Assembly: GCF_028622875.1 (NCBI RefSeq)
Contig: NZ_CP117709.1
Location: 868,001 to 932,000 of the forward strand
Direction: 5' to 3'
Source of the DNA: Streptomyces sp. MMBL 11-1
Lineage (GTDB): Bacteria; Actinomycetota; Actinomycetes; Streptomycetales; Streptomycetaceae
Length of the DNA stretch: 64,000 bases
A program made the position numbers and the translations under genes. This document shows, one piece after another, positions 37,268 through 46,150 of this stretch (its first letter is position 1; every line of letters starts with the position of its first letter). The notes under the pieces are model-generated. The model made no database searches, was not told the DNA's origin, and saw only the letters and a list, made by a program, of their open reading frames with translations.

Positions 37268-38035
37268 TCAGAGGGTCTTGCGGCCCAGGACCTTGTTCGC
37301 GCGGGAGGTGATGCCCCAGCCGGTGACCCGCCACAGCGCCTCGACGAGGATGTCCCGGCTCATCTTGGAGTCACCGATCTCCCGGTCGACGAAGGTGATG
37401 GGGACCTCGACCACGTGATAGCCCGCCTCGACCGCGCGGCGGGCGAGATCCACCTGGAAGCAGTAGCCCTGCGAGGCGACCTCGCCCAGCCCCAGGCCGT
37501 CCAGCGTCCCGGTGCGGAAGGCGCGGTAGCCGCCGGTGACGTCCCGGACGGAGAGACCGAGGGCGAGCCGGGAGTAGAGGCTGCCGCCGCGTGAGATCAC
37601 CTCACGGCTCCTGGGCCAGTTGACCACGCGGCCGCCCGGCACCCAGCGGGATCCGAGGACCAGGTCCGCGCCCTTGAGCGCGGTGAGCAGCCGGGGCAGC
37701 TCCTCGGGCTGGTGGGAGCCGTCGGCGTCCATCTCGACGAGTACGCCGTAGCCGTGCTCGGAGCCCCAGGCGAAACCGGCGAGGTAGGCGGCGCCGAGCC
37801 CTTCCTTGCCCTTGCGGTGCAGGACGTGGACCTGGCCGTCGGCCGCGGCGATCTCGTCGGCCGCCTTGCCGGTGCCGTCGGGGCTGTTGTCGTCGGCCAC
37901 CAGGATGTCGGCATCCGGGACGGCGGTGCGCACCCGGGCGACGATCGGTCCGATGTTCTCGACCTCGTTGTAGGTCGGAATGATCACCAGAACCTTGCCG
38001 AGCGGGCCGAACTGCCTCTGACCGCCGTCGTTCAC
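37268..38035 (-). CDS. ppm1: Polyprenol monophosphomannose synthase (GT2)
   Basis: A 255-residue family 2 glycosyltransferase that moves mannose from GDP-mannose to polyprenyl phosphate, supplying the donor for protein O-mannosylation and cell-envelope glycans. Motifs visible: VIIPTYNEVENIGPIVARV, VADDNSPDGTGKAADEIAA, the metal-binding EMDADGSHQPEELPRLL, GSRWVPGGRVVNWPRSREV, and ITFVDREIGDSKMSRDI near the C-terminus. No membrane helices are present, so the acyltransferase/membrane domain fused to Ppm in mycobacteria is absent, as in S. coelicolor. It starts at GTG 38035. In S. coelicolor the equivalent gene is needed for phage phiC31 adsorption. Confident. Confidence 0.93.
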   Translation of the reverse strand: MNDGGQRQFGPLGKVLVIIPTYNEVENIGPIVARVRTAVPDADILVADDNSPDGTGKAADEIAAADGQVHVLHRKGKEGLGAAYLAGFAWGSEHGYGVLVEMDADGSHQPEELPRLLTALKGADLVLGSRWVPGGRVVNWPRSREVISRGGSLYSRLALGLSVRDVTGGYRAFRTGTLDGLGLGEVASQGYCFQVDLARRAVEAGYHVVEVPITFVDREIGDSKMSRDILVEALWRVTGWGITSRANKVLGRKTL

Positions 38036-38621
38036 TACTGCCCCTTAGAGTCCGTACACAGGGGGACACCATATCCAGCGCATCGCCACCGGGCTCCGAC
38101 GCGGGTCGCGCGGGCGTGTGGCGCGACGCGGACAGACCCGTGGAACTGCGGACAGAACACGGGTCGACGTCACGGCGCCCGCTGGAGGAAGAAGACGCGG
38201 GAGAGGGCATCGGAACGTCGGATCGGGGCCCGGCGCCCTTCGGGCCGGCCCGGGCCCCGCTGGCTGCGGGTCGACCGAAAGCCGTTGTCTACTGAACGTC
38301 CGGGCCCCACCCGGGTCCCACCCTCCGTCCGGCTGAAACCTTCCCTCGCCCCCGAGGCGCGGGCGCTGAACCTGGCTGTCAGCGGTGGCGGGCCGGTGCG
38401 GCACACCACCTCATGACCCAGCGGCGTTCGACGACTGCGTGGAGGTTTAACCGGACGGACGTCCTGTGGTGGACCCGGCCGAACCTACCGGCCCGTGGGC
38501 GCTTTCTGTCAACAGGCTCCCGACCTGCCGCTTTCTCCGGAATTGCCTGGTCAGTGCCGAAGGGCCGCAGGTCGCGGACCGGCGATGGGGCCATCGATCG
38601 GCGGTACGGAATGTCCCGACG
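38036..38621. other. Long intergenic region upstream of ppm
   Basis: 586 bp between the amidohydrolase stop and the ppm start, both on the minus strand. All open frames in it are short and lack recognisable similarity or a ribosome site. I see only short inverted repeats such as GGTTTAACC near 38445. It presumably contains the ppm promoter and leader; I could not place either. Confidence 0.4.
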
Positions 38622-40268
38622 TCACTCGTTCGGTCGCACGTAGACCGTTTGTCCGAAGACCACGGTCCGCAGGCAGACGGGAAGGTCGGCCCCGGGGGTG
38701 AGGTCCGGCAGGCCTGGCGTGCCGGACCGGGGGTCGGTGGACCATCGGGCGACCCGGTCGTCGGGGGCCTGGACCAGGAGTTCGGCGGTGCGCCAGACGG
38801 CGTAGTCGGCCGGGGCGCCGGGCACCAGGAGGCCCGCGTCGTCGCGGCCGACGGCGCGCCAGCCGCCGCGGGTGTGCGCGGTGAACCCGGCGCGGACCGA
38901 GATGCGGTGCTCCGGGGTGCGGTGGTGGGCGGCGGCCCGCACGGTGCCCCAGGGGTCGAGCGGGGTGACCGGGCTGTCGGAGCCGAAGGCCAGCGGCACT
39001 CCGGCGCGCAGCAGCGCCGCGTACGGGTTGAGGGTGGCGGCCCGCTCCGCGCCGAGGCGCTCGGCGTACATCCCCTCCGGGCCGCCCCAGGCGGCGTCGA
39101 AGGCGGGCTGGACGGAGGCGGTGAGACCCAGTTCCGCGAAGGCGGCGATCGTCTCGGGGGTGAGCATCTCGGCGTGTTCGACGCGGTGGCGGGCGGCCCG
39201 GATCCGGTCGAGGCCGAGCGTCCCGGCGGCGGCCCTGACCCCGTCCACCACGGCGGTGACCGCGGCGTCGCCGATGGCGTGGAAGCCCGCCTGGAGGCCC
39301 GCCTCGGTGCAGGCGGTGACATGGGCGGCGATCCGGGCGGCGTCCAGGTGGGCGGTGCCGGCGTGCGGGTCGTCCGCGTAGGGCCGGTGCAGGCAGGCGG
39401 TGTGCGAGCCGAGGGAACCGTCGACGAACAGGTCGCCGGCCGCGCCGATCGCGCCCAGCTCGCGGATGCGCCGGGCGTCCTTCTCGTCGGCGATCTCCTC
39501 GGCCCAGAGGCCGAGGACGCGTGGTCCCGGCCGCTCGGCGGCGAGGGCGAGGAGGGAGGTGAAGTCCTCCTCGTCGGAGATCTCGGGCCCCCCGCACTCG
39601 TGCACACTGCCGATGCCGAGGGAGGCGGCGTGGTCGAGGGCGGCGCGCTGCGCGGCTCCCCGCTGGGCGGCCGGGAGCGCGCCGTGGGCGGCGGCCCGTA
39701 CCGCGTGGTGGGCGTCGCCGGTCAGCGGCGCGTCGGGGTGGAATCCGGTCATCGCGGTGACGCCGGGGACAAGGTCCAGCAGGGCCGTCGTGACGACCGC
39801 GGAGTGCACGTCGATCCGCGGCAGGTACAGGGCCCGGCCGCCGGCCGCCTCGTCGAGCTCGGCGCGCGAGGGGTGACGCCGCTCGGGCCAGCGGGCGGCG
39901 TCCCAGCCGTGTCCGAGCAGAACGTCCCCGGCAGGGCGCCCGTTCGCGAACGCGCGGATGAGGCCGAGGGCCTCGGACAGCGTGCGGGCGCCGGAGAGGT
40001 CGAGCCCCGTCAGGGCCAGGCCGGTGGCGGTGGTGTGCACATGGGCGTCGGTGAACGCCGGGGTGACCAGGGCGCCTTCGAGGTCGACCACCTCGTCCAC
40101 GCCGCTCGCGAAGGCGTCGGCGGCCCCTTCTGACCCCACCCAGGCGACATGCCCGCGTTCGACGACCATCGCGGTGGCGAACGGGTCGGCGGGGCTGTGG
40201 ACGTCTCCGCCGCGCAACAGCACGGTGCGGTGTTCGGGGGCGCTCTGGGGGGCGGTGCTCTGGCTCAT
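38622..40268 (-). CDS. YtcJ-like amidohydrolase (amidohydrolase family 3)
   Basis: A 548-residue metal-dependent hydrolase of the amidohydrolase superfamily, YtcJ/N-substituted formamide deformylase branch; the substrate is unknown. Metal ligands are TPAFTDAHVHTTATGLALTG (HxH), IDVHSAVVTTALL, the late His in RHRVEHAEMLTPETIAAFAE, and Asp in LAFGSDSPVTPLDPWGTVRA, all intact. The N-terminal LRGGDVHSPADPFATAMVVE and C-terminal LLVPGAPADYAVWRT form the beta-sandwich typical of the family. ATG 40268. It is transcribed from the intergenic region next to the Lrp regulator, 68 bp upstream on the same strand, which may control it. Family certain, reaction not. Confidence 0.92.
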   Translation of the reverse strand: MSQSTAPQSAPEHRTVLLRGGDVHSPADPFATAMVVERGHVAWVGSEGAADAFASGVDEVVDLEGALVTPAFTDAHVHTTATGLALTGLDLSGARTLSEALGLIRAFANGRPAGDVLLGHGWDAARWPERRHPSRAELDEAAGGRALYLPRIDVHSAVVTTALLDLVPGVTAMTGFHPDAPLTGDAHHAVRAAAHGALPAAQRGAAQRAALDHAASLGIGSVHECGGPEISDEEDFTSLLALAAERPGPRVLGLWAEEIADEKDARRIRELGAIGAAGDLFVDGSLGSHTACLHRPYADDPHAGTAHLDAARIAAHVTACTEAGLQAGFHAIGDAAVTAVVDGVRAAAGTLGLDRIRAARHRVEHAEMLTPETIAAFAELGLTASVQPAFDAAWGGPEGMYAERLGAERAATLNPYAALLRAGVPLAFGSDSPVTPLDPWGTVRAAAHHRTPEHRISVRAGFTAHTRGGWRAVGRDDAGLLVPGAPADYAVWRTAELLVQAPDDRVARWSTDPRSGTPGLPDLTPGADLPVCLRTVVFGQTVYVRPNE

Positions 40269-40336
40269 GGGACCAGTCTCGCGCCTGTCGGCCGCCGCCC
40301 GGCCCCCGCCCCCCTCCGGAGCGGGCGGTCCGCCGT

Positions 40337-40777
40337 TCAGATACGCGGGGGCCGGGCCTCGTACGGGGTGGACAGGACGACGGTGGTCCGGGTGGACACG
40401 CCGGCGAGCGTGCGGATCCGGGTGAGCAGGTGTTCCAGCTCCAGCGGCGTCGCCACGCGCACCTTCAGGATGTAGTTCTCGTCCCCGGCGACGCTGTGGC
40501 AGGCCTCCAGTTCGGGCACCCCGGCGAGCCGTTCGGCGATGTCGTCGGGTGCGCTCGGGTCGAACGGCTTCACCGAGATGAACGCGGTGAGGGGCAGCCC
40601 GACGGCCTCGGGGTCGACGACCGCGGCGTAGCCGCGGATCACCCCGCGCTGCTCCAGTCGGCGGACGCGCTGATGAACCGCCGATGTGGACAGGCCCGTG
40701 GCCTTGCCCAGGTCGGTGTAGCTCATCCGCCCGTCCTTGACGAGCAACTCAACGATCTGACGGTCCAGCTCCTCCAT
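40337..40777 (-). CDS. Lrp/AsnC family transcriptional regulator
   Basis: A 146-residue Lrp/AsnC-type regulator. The N-terminal helix-turn-helix reads MEELDRQIVELLVKDGRMSY and LGKATGLSTSAVHQRVRRLE; the C-terminal effector-binding RAM domain contains VDPEAVGLPLTAFISVKPF and ACHSVAGDENYILKVRVATP. The start at ATG 40777 has no convincing Shine-Dalgarno, but TAGGTT lies 7 nt upstream, which points to a leaderless message. It is adjacent to the amidohydrolase gene on the same strand and divergent from the 40980 gene. Likely targets are itself and a neighbour; the ligand is probably an amino acid. Secure. Confidence 0.95.
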   Translation of the reverse strand: MEELDRQIVELLVKDGRMSYTDLGKATGLSTSAVHQRVRRLEQRGVIRGYAAVVDPEAVGLPLTAFISVKPFDPSAPDDIAERLAGVPELEACHSVAGDENYILKVRVATPLELEHLLTRIRTLAGVSTRTTVVLSTPYEARPPRI

Positions 40778-40784
40778 GTGGATC

Positions 40785-40790
40785 AACCTA
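40785..40790 (-). promoter_or_regulatory. Candidate -10 element for a leaderless Lrp-gene transcript
   Basis: TAGGTT on the minus strand, 7 nt before ATG 40777. Confidence 0.4.
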
Positions 40791-40979
40791 TGGCCCCGGG
40801 CACCGCTCGGCACAGTCGCGCGGGTCACGGAACGGCACCTGCGGGCGGCATGTGACGAATGCCACAGTCTCACGGGTCGGTAACGGGCCGCCTCGCGGTT
40901 ATCGGCGACGCGCGGCGGGAAGTGCTTGCTGTGGTCGAGGCCGTGGCGCCTTGTCGGCCCACCCGAGGGGGGAATTTCC

Positions 40980-41393
40980 ATGCAGAGCCTGAAGCTCACC
41001 GAACGTACCGAACCGGAGCCCGTCGATCCGGAGCCTGTCGATCCGGACGACGACGGCGGCGCCGACGCGTACGACATGTTCGAGATGGTCCGGGTGATCT
41101 GCCCGGACTGCGCCCAGCCCATCGCCCTGCTGGCCGACGAGGACGTCCTGCCGGAGCACGCCCGGTGCCCCACGCCGTGGAACCCCTTCGTCCTCACCGT
41201 CTGCGCCGGGACCGGCCGCGGCGTGAGCGACGCCCGGCCCGCGGACGAGACGCTGGAGCTCCAGGAGCAGGAGGCGGGGCTGCTGTTGACGCTCCCCCAG
41301 GGGCTCGACTGGCGGATGCAGCCCTTCTCGCACGCCGGCGGGCCCGGCTCCCGTCCGCTGCGCGTGCCGCGGATGCGGCACGAGGCCGCCTGA
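40980..41393 (+). CDS. Hypothetical protein with a zinc-ribbon-like CPDC motif
   Basis: A 137-residue soluble protein. ATG 40980 is supported by GGGGGG about 7 nt upstream. The N-terminus is acidic, with a short tandem repeat EPVDPEPVDPDDD, followed by YDMFEMVRVICPDCAQPIAL and DVLPEHARCPTPWNPFVLTV. The cysteines (CPDC, RCP and VCAG) could form one zinc site. The C-terminus is basic. I do not recognise a named family; in composition and motif it looks like a streptomycete-specific protein. It is divergent from the Lrp regulator, so regulation by that protein is possible. Confidence 0.75.
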   Translation: MQSLKLTERTEPEPVDPEPVDPDDDGGADAYDMFEMVRVICPDCAQPIALLADEDVLPEHARCPTPWNPFVLTVCAGTGRGVSDARPADETLELQEQEAGLLLTLPQGLDWRMQPFSHAGGPGSRPLRVPRMRHEAA

Positions 41394-41558
41394 CCCGTAC
41401 GCCGTACGCCCCGCCCAGCACCACGACGGCCCCGCCGCCGTGGTGTTGTCCGCGGTCCCGCATCCCCCGGTCGCCGGCGACCGGGTGCGGGCACCCGCGA
41501 ACGAGCGCTCGAATCGGCGCGGCAGTGACCCCGGCCCGCCCCGCGGCGTTGGCCCTGT

Positions 41559-41864
41559 ATGACCACGCTGCATTCACCTGTCGGTTCGGGTCGCCGCCGT
41601 CTCGCCGTCCCCGCTTCCGAAGAATCGGTTCCGCAGCCGGGAACGCCCGCACAGCCGCTTCCCCGCTCCACGAGTACCTCACCCATGGGCGCCCCCGTGG
41701 ACCCGCCCATCTACAGCGCGCTCCTCGACCAGTGGGAGCGCGACGGCCGGGCACTGCCGGGCCGCCGCGACCCGGAGTGGCACCAGGCCGCGGCACTGCC
41801 CCCCTGGCCCGAGGCGCCGCCGATGTTCAGCGCGTCTCGGGACCCGCGAGGTGGCGGGCGATGA
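41559..41864 (+). CDS. Small hypothetical protein, conserved-looking C-terminal motif
   Basis: A 101-residue protein. The first 45 residues are Ser/Pro/Thr-rich and look disordered. The second half, APVDPPIYSALLDQWERDGR and ALPGRRDPEWHQAAALPPWP, resembles a motif (PVDPPvY..Ll..W...Gr.lPGRRD.EW) I have seen in short streptomycete proteins. ATG 41559 has no strong ribosome site. Its 3' end overlaps the convergent acyl-CoA dehydrogenase gene by 38 bp. Function unknown; moderate confidence that it is translated. Confidence 0.6.
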   Translation: MTTLHSPVGSGRRRLAVPASEESVPQPGTPAQPLPRSTSTSPMGAPVDPPIYSALLDQWERDGRALPGRRDPEWHQAAALPPWPEAPPMFSASRDPRGGGR

Positions 41865-42999
41865 CCATGCGCTGGATCTGATTGGTGCCCTCCACGATCT
41901 GGAGCACCTTCGCCTCGCGCATCAGCCGTTCGACCGGGAAGTCGAGCGTGTAGCCGTATCCGCCGAGCACCTGGACGGCGTCGGTGGTCACCCGCATGGC
42001 CGCGTCCGTGCAGAACAGCTTCGCCATGGCGGCCTGCCGGGAGAAGGGCTCCCCCGCGTCCCGCAGCCGCGCCGCCTCCAGATACAGCGCACGGCCGGCC
42101 TCGATCTGGGTGGCCATGTCGGCGAGCATGAAGCGCAGCCCCTGGAAGTCCGCGATGGGGCGGCCGAACTGCCGCCGGTCCGTGGCGTACCGGACGGCCT
42201 CGTCCAGGGCGGCCTGGGCGACCCCGACGGCACAGGCGGCGATGCCGAGGCGCCCGGAGTCGAGCGCGGACAGGGCGATGGCGAAGCCCTGGCCCTCCTC
42301 GCCGATGCGCCGGTCGACGGCGACCCGTACGCCGTCGAAGTGGAGCTGGGCCGTCGGCGAGCCCTTCATCCCCATCTTCTTCTCGGGGAGAGCGGCGTTC
42401 AGCCCCTCGGCGTCACCGGGGACGAGGAAGGCCGTGATGCCGCGGGGGCCCTCGACGCCGGTGCGGGCGAGCACGGTGCAGAAGTCCGCGACGCCGCCGT
42501 GGGTGATCCAGGCCTTGGTGCCGGTGATGACCCAGTCGTCCCCGTCCCGCACGGCCTTGGTGCGCAGGGAGGCGGCGTCGGAGCCGGATGCGGGTTCGGA
42601 GAGGCAGTAGGCGCCCAGCAGGCCGCCGGAGAGCATCGCCGGCAGGTGCGTGGCGCGCTGCTCGTCGGTGCCGTATCCGGCCAGGGCGTGGCAGGCCAGG
42701 GAGTGGACGCTGACGCCGAGACCGACGGTGAGCCGGGCGGCGGCCAGCTCTTCCAGGACCTGGAGGTAGACCTCGTAGGGCTGGTCACCGCCGCCATGGG
42801 CGGAGTCGTACGGCAGTCCCAGAAGTCCGGCCTCGGACAGGAGGGTGAAGACCTCGCGGGGGAAGACTCCCGCATCCTCCTCCTCGGCCGCCCGGGGAGC
42901 GATCTCCTTCGACACGATGTCGCGGACGAGCGCGACGAGCTGCCGGGACTCCTCGGTGGGCAGACGGCGTTCCACCGGCTGCGGGGCACGGTCGGACAT
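41827..42999 (-). CDS. Acyl-CoA dehydrogenase
   Basis: A 390-residue FAD-dependent acyl-CoA dehydrogenase catalysing the alpha-beta oxidation of an acyl-CoA thioester, with electrons passed to ETF. Motifs: YCLSEPASGSDAASLRTKAV and WITHGGVADFCTVLARTG (FAD binding), RRQFGRPIADFQGLRFMLAD, and LGGYGYTLDFPVERLMREAK leading to VEGTNQIQRMVIARHL, in which the Glu is the catalytic base of short/branched-chain enzymes. ATG 42999 has GGAGGAG 9 nt upstream. The gene stands alone, without enoyl-CoA hydratase or thiolase neighbours, so chain length and pathway are open. Family certain. Confidence 0.95.
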   Translation of the reverse strand: MSDRAPQPVERRLPTEESRQLVALVRDIVSKEIAPRAAEEEDAGVFPREVFTLLSEAGLLGLPYDSAHGGGDQPYEVYLQVLEELAAARLTVGLGVSVHSLACHALAGYGTDEQRATHLPAMLSGGLLGAYCLSEPASGSDAASLRTKAVRDGDDWVITGTKAWITHGGVADFCTVLARTGVEGPRGITAFLVPGDAEGLNAALPEKKMGMKGSPTAQLHFDGVRVAVDRRIGEEGQGFAIALSALDSGRLGIAACAVGVAQAALDEAVRYATDRRQFGRPIADFQGLRFMLADMATQIEAGRALYLEAARLRDAGEPFSRQAAMAKLFCTDAAMRVTTDAVQVLGGYGYTLDFPVERLMREAKVLQIVEGTNQIQRMVIARHLAGPETR

Positions 43000-43351
43000 G
43001 ACGGCGCTCTCCTCCCTGTCGGGCGTTGCGGCGGTCGCGCGCTCGGGGTCGGAGAGGCGCCGCCGGGTGATCTCCCGGAAGTGACCCGGGAAAAACAGGC
43101 TGCCCCGCCGATCCTGCCCTTCCGGATCACGGGTGGCACGGTCATCGGCTGTGGCGGGTTGAGTATGCCCGATCGAATGCCTCCCGTCACGGGGGGTCAA
43201 CGCGCAGGCCGGACGGGGTGGGAGAGGCCGTGGACCACGGCGAATTGGTCCGAACCATTGGCCCGGCCGGCCGAGCCCTTCCGCGGTTCCACCGAGACCT
43301 GTCGCGACCACGCCCCATCGGGCGCTCCCGCCCGCGGCTCGGCCCGGGCCG
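43000..43351. other. Intergenic region between the acyl-CoA dehydrogenase and a small membrane gene
   Basis: 352 bp. It should hold the promoter of the dehydrogenase gene, which points left. I see no gene, clear promoter or large inverted repeat. Confidence 0.4.
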
Positions 43352-43504
43352 TCAGAGCAGACCGAGCTGGGTGACGAGCATCGCGAACACGACCACGAAG
43401 GCCCAGCCTGCGATGTGTTCCATCAGCTTCGAGCCGTCCTCGGGGCCGCCGGTGCGCGCACGGCGGGCGTGGTGGGCGTTTCCTGCGGCGGTGGTCGCGG
43501 TCAT
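43352..43504 (-). CDS. 50-residue single-pass membrane protein
   Basis: A very short gene (50 codons) from ATG 43504 to TGA 43352. Translation: a basic, Ala-rich N-terminus (MTATTAAGNAHHARRARTGG), then PEDGSKLMEHIAGWAF and a single hydrophobic helix AFVVVFAMLVTQLGLL running to the end. The C-terminal anchor leaves a short cytoplasmic head. I cannot name a family, but the sharp change from basic head to perfect membrane helix and the clean stop make coding likely. Ribosome site weak. It stands alone between two gene-free stretches on the minus strand. Confidence 0.62.
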   Translation of the reverse strand: MTATTAAGNAHHARRARTGGPEDGSKLMEHIAGWAFVVVFAMLVTQLGLL

Positions 43505-43898
43505 GGCGTCTCGCTCTTCGTGCGGCTTCGGCTGGGGTCCCCCGGGACCCGACCAGACTGCCAGGACCTCGGGCTACGGAAAACGAGATCCCGGTCACGG
43601 CCGGGGCGGCCCGGGCCCCGGGGACTTCCCGCTCGCCCGGCGGGGCAGGGAAACGGACCGGGCCGGGAGGCGCGGAGGGGAGCGCGCAGTGGGCGACGCC
43701 ACACCGGACCGGGGCCAGGTCGTGTCCGCGAGTCCCGCCCGGCCCGCGACGCCTGGCACACACTCTCGCGGCGTTGCCGGAATGCCCGAGTAGCACCGCT
43801 ACGAGGACACTCCGGCGCCCGCGTACACCGCGACGGCCGCCTGCCGGCCCGGCCGGGGACGTCGGCGTCGTCGGGGACCGCCGCGAAGCCGCACATGC
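43505..43898. other. Intergenic region downstream of the C39-like peptidase gene
   Basis: 394 bp with very high GC. Open frames exist on both strands but none shows recognisable protein or a ribosome site. It must contain the promoter of the 50-residue membrane gene. Confidence 0.4.
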
Positions 43899-45263
43899 TC
43901 ACAGCAGGCCGAGCGACCTCAGCACGCGGTGCCGGCCCGGAGTCGTCCGGGTCGGCCAGTAGACGTAACACACCCCGCCCGTGCCGCTTCTGACCCGGCC
44001 ACCGGCGTCGTAGCGCTTGGTCCGCAGCCAGATGTTCTCGAACTCGCGCCGCCGGTAGACCCGGCGTACCGCGTCGTTGTCGGGCGACGCGGGGTCGTTG
44101 GCGATGACGTCTCCCCCGGGGGTGAAGCCGATGACCGTCATCAGGTGGCCGGCCGTCCCGTATCCGGCGCCGGTCAGTTCCTCCTCGCGGAAGGACTGGG
44201 AGGTGATGACGGGGATGCCGACGCGGACCAGCCGCTCCACGTCGGCGAGCGAGCCGAGCCGGGTGACGGCGGCGTTCAGGTCGCGGTACGTGGCGGCGTA
44301 GGCGGCGTTGAACGGCCAGTTGCCGCAGCCCTCGTACTGGTAGTCGTAGGTCTGGCGGGCGGCGTGGCAGACCTGGGGGTCGGGCAGGCCGGGCTTGACC
44401 CAGGCCAGGTCCTCCGCCGTCGGGCGCCGCCCCCAGTACTCGATGATCATCTGCGAGGAGGTGGGGCTGCACCATGCCTCGCCGCCGTTGTCGTACTCCG
44501 GGTACTGCCCGATGTGGATGTTCTGCGAGTAGCGGGGCACGGGCAGTTCGCGGGCGAGCGCGGGGGTGCTCGCGGGCACGGTGAAGCGGTCGGGGACGTC
44601 GGAGGCCATCGCGCCGACCCGCCAGACGGTCGGGGTGAGGCGGCTGCCCGGGGTGCGGTAGAGCGTGAGCCGCAGCCGGTAGGAGACCAGGCGGACGCCG
44701 CTCGCCGGGTCGTCCACCGAGAAGGTGTCCGTCCACACGGAGCTGTACGGGTCGCCCTGGCCGTCGACGGACGTACGGCGGATGTCGCCGTCGCCCGCCG
44801 CCCAGCGGCCCATCACGAACCAGGGCGTCGCGGTGCCGTCCGCGTAGACGCCGCTCAGCTCGACCTGGATCCAGGTGCCGGCCGGGGTGCGGGCGTTCCA
44901 GGAGGCGATCACCTCGGTGGCGGGGACGGCGGAGCGGTGCGCGGGGGAGGTCCAGGTGGCGTAGTCCCAGGCGGCCGTCCCGCCGGTGTGCGGGTCGGTG
45001 TAGTCGGTGCGGCCGGCCGGGGCGGCGATCACCACGCCGGGCCGGGGCCCCGGGAGCACCCGGGTTCCGTCGCCCGTGCCGCAGCGCCAGTCGGTGTAGG
45101 TGTGCCAGAAACGGTTGTCCACGAGGGCCCCCGGGGCGGCGGAGCGGCCGGCGGGCGAGGTCGGGGCGGCGGACGCGGACGGGGCGGAGCCCACCGTGCC
45201 GGCGGCCGCCGCGGCGGCGAGCGCGGCGGTCAGAACGGTTCTGCGCGAAGTCGGACTGGTCAT
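43899..45263 (-). CDS. Tat-exported C39-like papain-fold peptidase
   Basis: A 454-residue secreted protein. The N-terminus MTSPTSRRTVLTAALAAAAA is a twin-arginine (Tat) signal, with cleavage expected after the SASAAP region. The middle 180 residues form a beta-rich domain. The C-terminal half is a peptidase_C39-like domain: catalytic Cys in NGGEAWCSPTSSQMIIEYWG, His in AGYGTAGHLMTVIGFTPGG, and Asn/Asp in VIANDPASPDND. Such proteins are predicted thiol peptidases of the cell surface, substrate unknown. ATG 45263 with GGGGG nearby. It is divergent from the P-loop kinase gene. The catalytic triad and Tat motif are intact. Confident in the fold class, less in the activity. Confidence 0.9.
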   Translation of the reverse strand: MTSPTSRRTVLTAALAAAAAAGTVGSAPSASAAPTSPAGRSAAPGALVDNRFWHTYTDWRCGTGDGTRVLPGPRPGVVIAAPAGRTDYTDPHTGGTAAWDYATWTSPAHRSAVPATEVIASWNARTPAGTWIQVELSGVYADGTATPWFVMGRWAAGDGDIRRTSVDGQGDPYSSVWTDTFSVDDPASGVRLVSYRLRLTLYRTPGSRLTPTVWRVGAMASDVPDRFTVPASTPALARELPVPRYSQNIHIGQYPEYDNGGEAWCSPTSSQMIIEYWGRRPTAEDLAWVKPGLPDPQVCHAARQTYDYQYEGCGNWPFNAAYAATYRDLNAAVTRLGSLADVERLVRVGIPVITSQSFREEELTGAGYGTAGHLMTVIGFTPGGDVIANDPASPDNDAVRRVYRRREFENIWLRTKRYDAGGRVRSGTGGVCYVYWPTRTTPGRHRVLRSLGLL

Positions 45264-45435
45264 GGTCGTGACCCCCGGTCGGATGCGGAATGGTCTGCGG
45301 GTGCCGTGCGGTGGGCCAACTATCCCGGTTCCGGGCCGGATCGGGCCAGCGGTTCGGCAGCCGCCGCTCCACCAATATGGGTCTGGACCACTGGCGTGAC
45401 CTGCGGTGGACCCCGGACGCTTTCGTGCCGGAACG

Positions 45436-45441
45436 TACCCT
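45436..45441 (+). promoter_or_regulatory. Candidate -10 element for a leaderless kinase transcript
   Basis: TACCCT ends 6 nt before ATG 45448; no good -35 is visible. Confidence 0.35.
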
Positions 45442-45447
45442 GGAGCC

Positions 45448-46077
45448 ATGGACGACCTGGCCCGCCACGCCGATGACCTCTCCTGCCTGCCCCCGTCCTG
45501 CGGACCGGTGCGGCTCGTCGCGGTCGACGGGCACGCCGGCTCGGGCAAGAGCACCTTCGCCGCCCGCCTCGCGGCGGCGCTGGGCGGTGCGCCGGTCCTC
45601 CATCTGGACGACCTCGCCACGCACGAGGAGCTGTTCGGCTGGACGGGGCGGCTGCGGGAGCAGGTGCTCCTGCCCCTGTCGCGCGGCGAGAGCGCCCGCT
45701 ATGCCCCGTACGACTGGACGGAGCGCCGCTTCGGTCCGGCGCGGACCCTGGAGCCGGCTCCGGTGGTGCTGGTGGAGGGAGTCGGCGCGGGACGCCGTCA
45801 GGTGCGCCAGTGGCTGGCGGCGCTGTGCTGGATGGAGTTGGACCGGGACACGTCCTGGGAGCGGGGCCGGCGGCGGGACGGCGCCGGGCTCACCGGCTTC
45901 TGGGACGGGTGGATTCGCGCCGAGGAGCGGCATTTCGCCGAGGATCCCTCACGGCCCTACGCCGACACTCTGGTACGCCAGTTGCCTGAGGGATACGCGT
46001 GGCTGGCGGGGCCCCGCGCGACAGCGGGACCGAACCGAACCGTCACACACGGTAGCCGCGAGGCCCCGCCATACTGA
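45448..46077 (+). CDS. P-loop kinase, uridine-kinase-like
   Basis: A 209-residue cytoplasmic P-loop protein resembling uridine kinase/AAA_18-type small kinases. Walker A is VAVDGHAGSGKSTFAARLAA at residues about 25-44. HLDDLATHEELFGW follows, with the DD that usually binds metal and substrate. PAPVVLVEGVGAGRRQVRQW is the Walker B-like strand, then a lid with RDTSWERGRRRDGAG. ATG 45448 was chosen over an in-frame GTG at 45406; TACCCT 6 nt upstream suggests a leaderless message. The phosphorylated substrate is not known. It lies upstream of the 46.1 kb promoter/terminator module. Confidence 0.88.
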   Translation: MDDLARHADDLSCLPPSCGPVRLVAVDGHAGSGKSTFAARLAAALGGAPVLHLDDLATHEELFGWTGRLREQVLLPLSRGESARYAPYDWTERRFGPARTLEPAPVVLVEGVGAGRRQVRQWLAALCWMELDRDTSWERGRRRDGAGLTGFWDGWIRAEERHFAEDPSRPYADTLVRQLPEGYAWLAGPRATAGPNRTVTHGSREAPPY

Positions 46078-46114
46078 GCAGTCGGAAATCGCCCCGGAAG
46101 TGCCCCAACTCTGC

Positions 46115-46144
46115 TTGACCGAGGGGCCTTACTGGTCTTACGTT
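46115..46144 (+). promoter_or_regulatory. Strong vegetative-type promoter in front of a 17-codon ORF
   Basis: TTGACC (46115-46120), an 18-nt spacer, then TACGTT (46139-46144): one of the best sigma-HrdB-like promoters in the window. The implied start is at 46150-46152, that is, on the GTG of the short ORF. Confidence 0.7.
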
Positions 46145-46150
46145 CTCATT

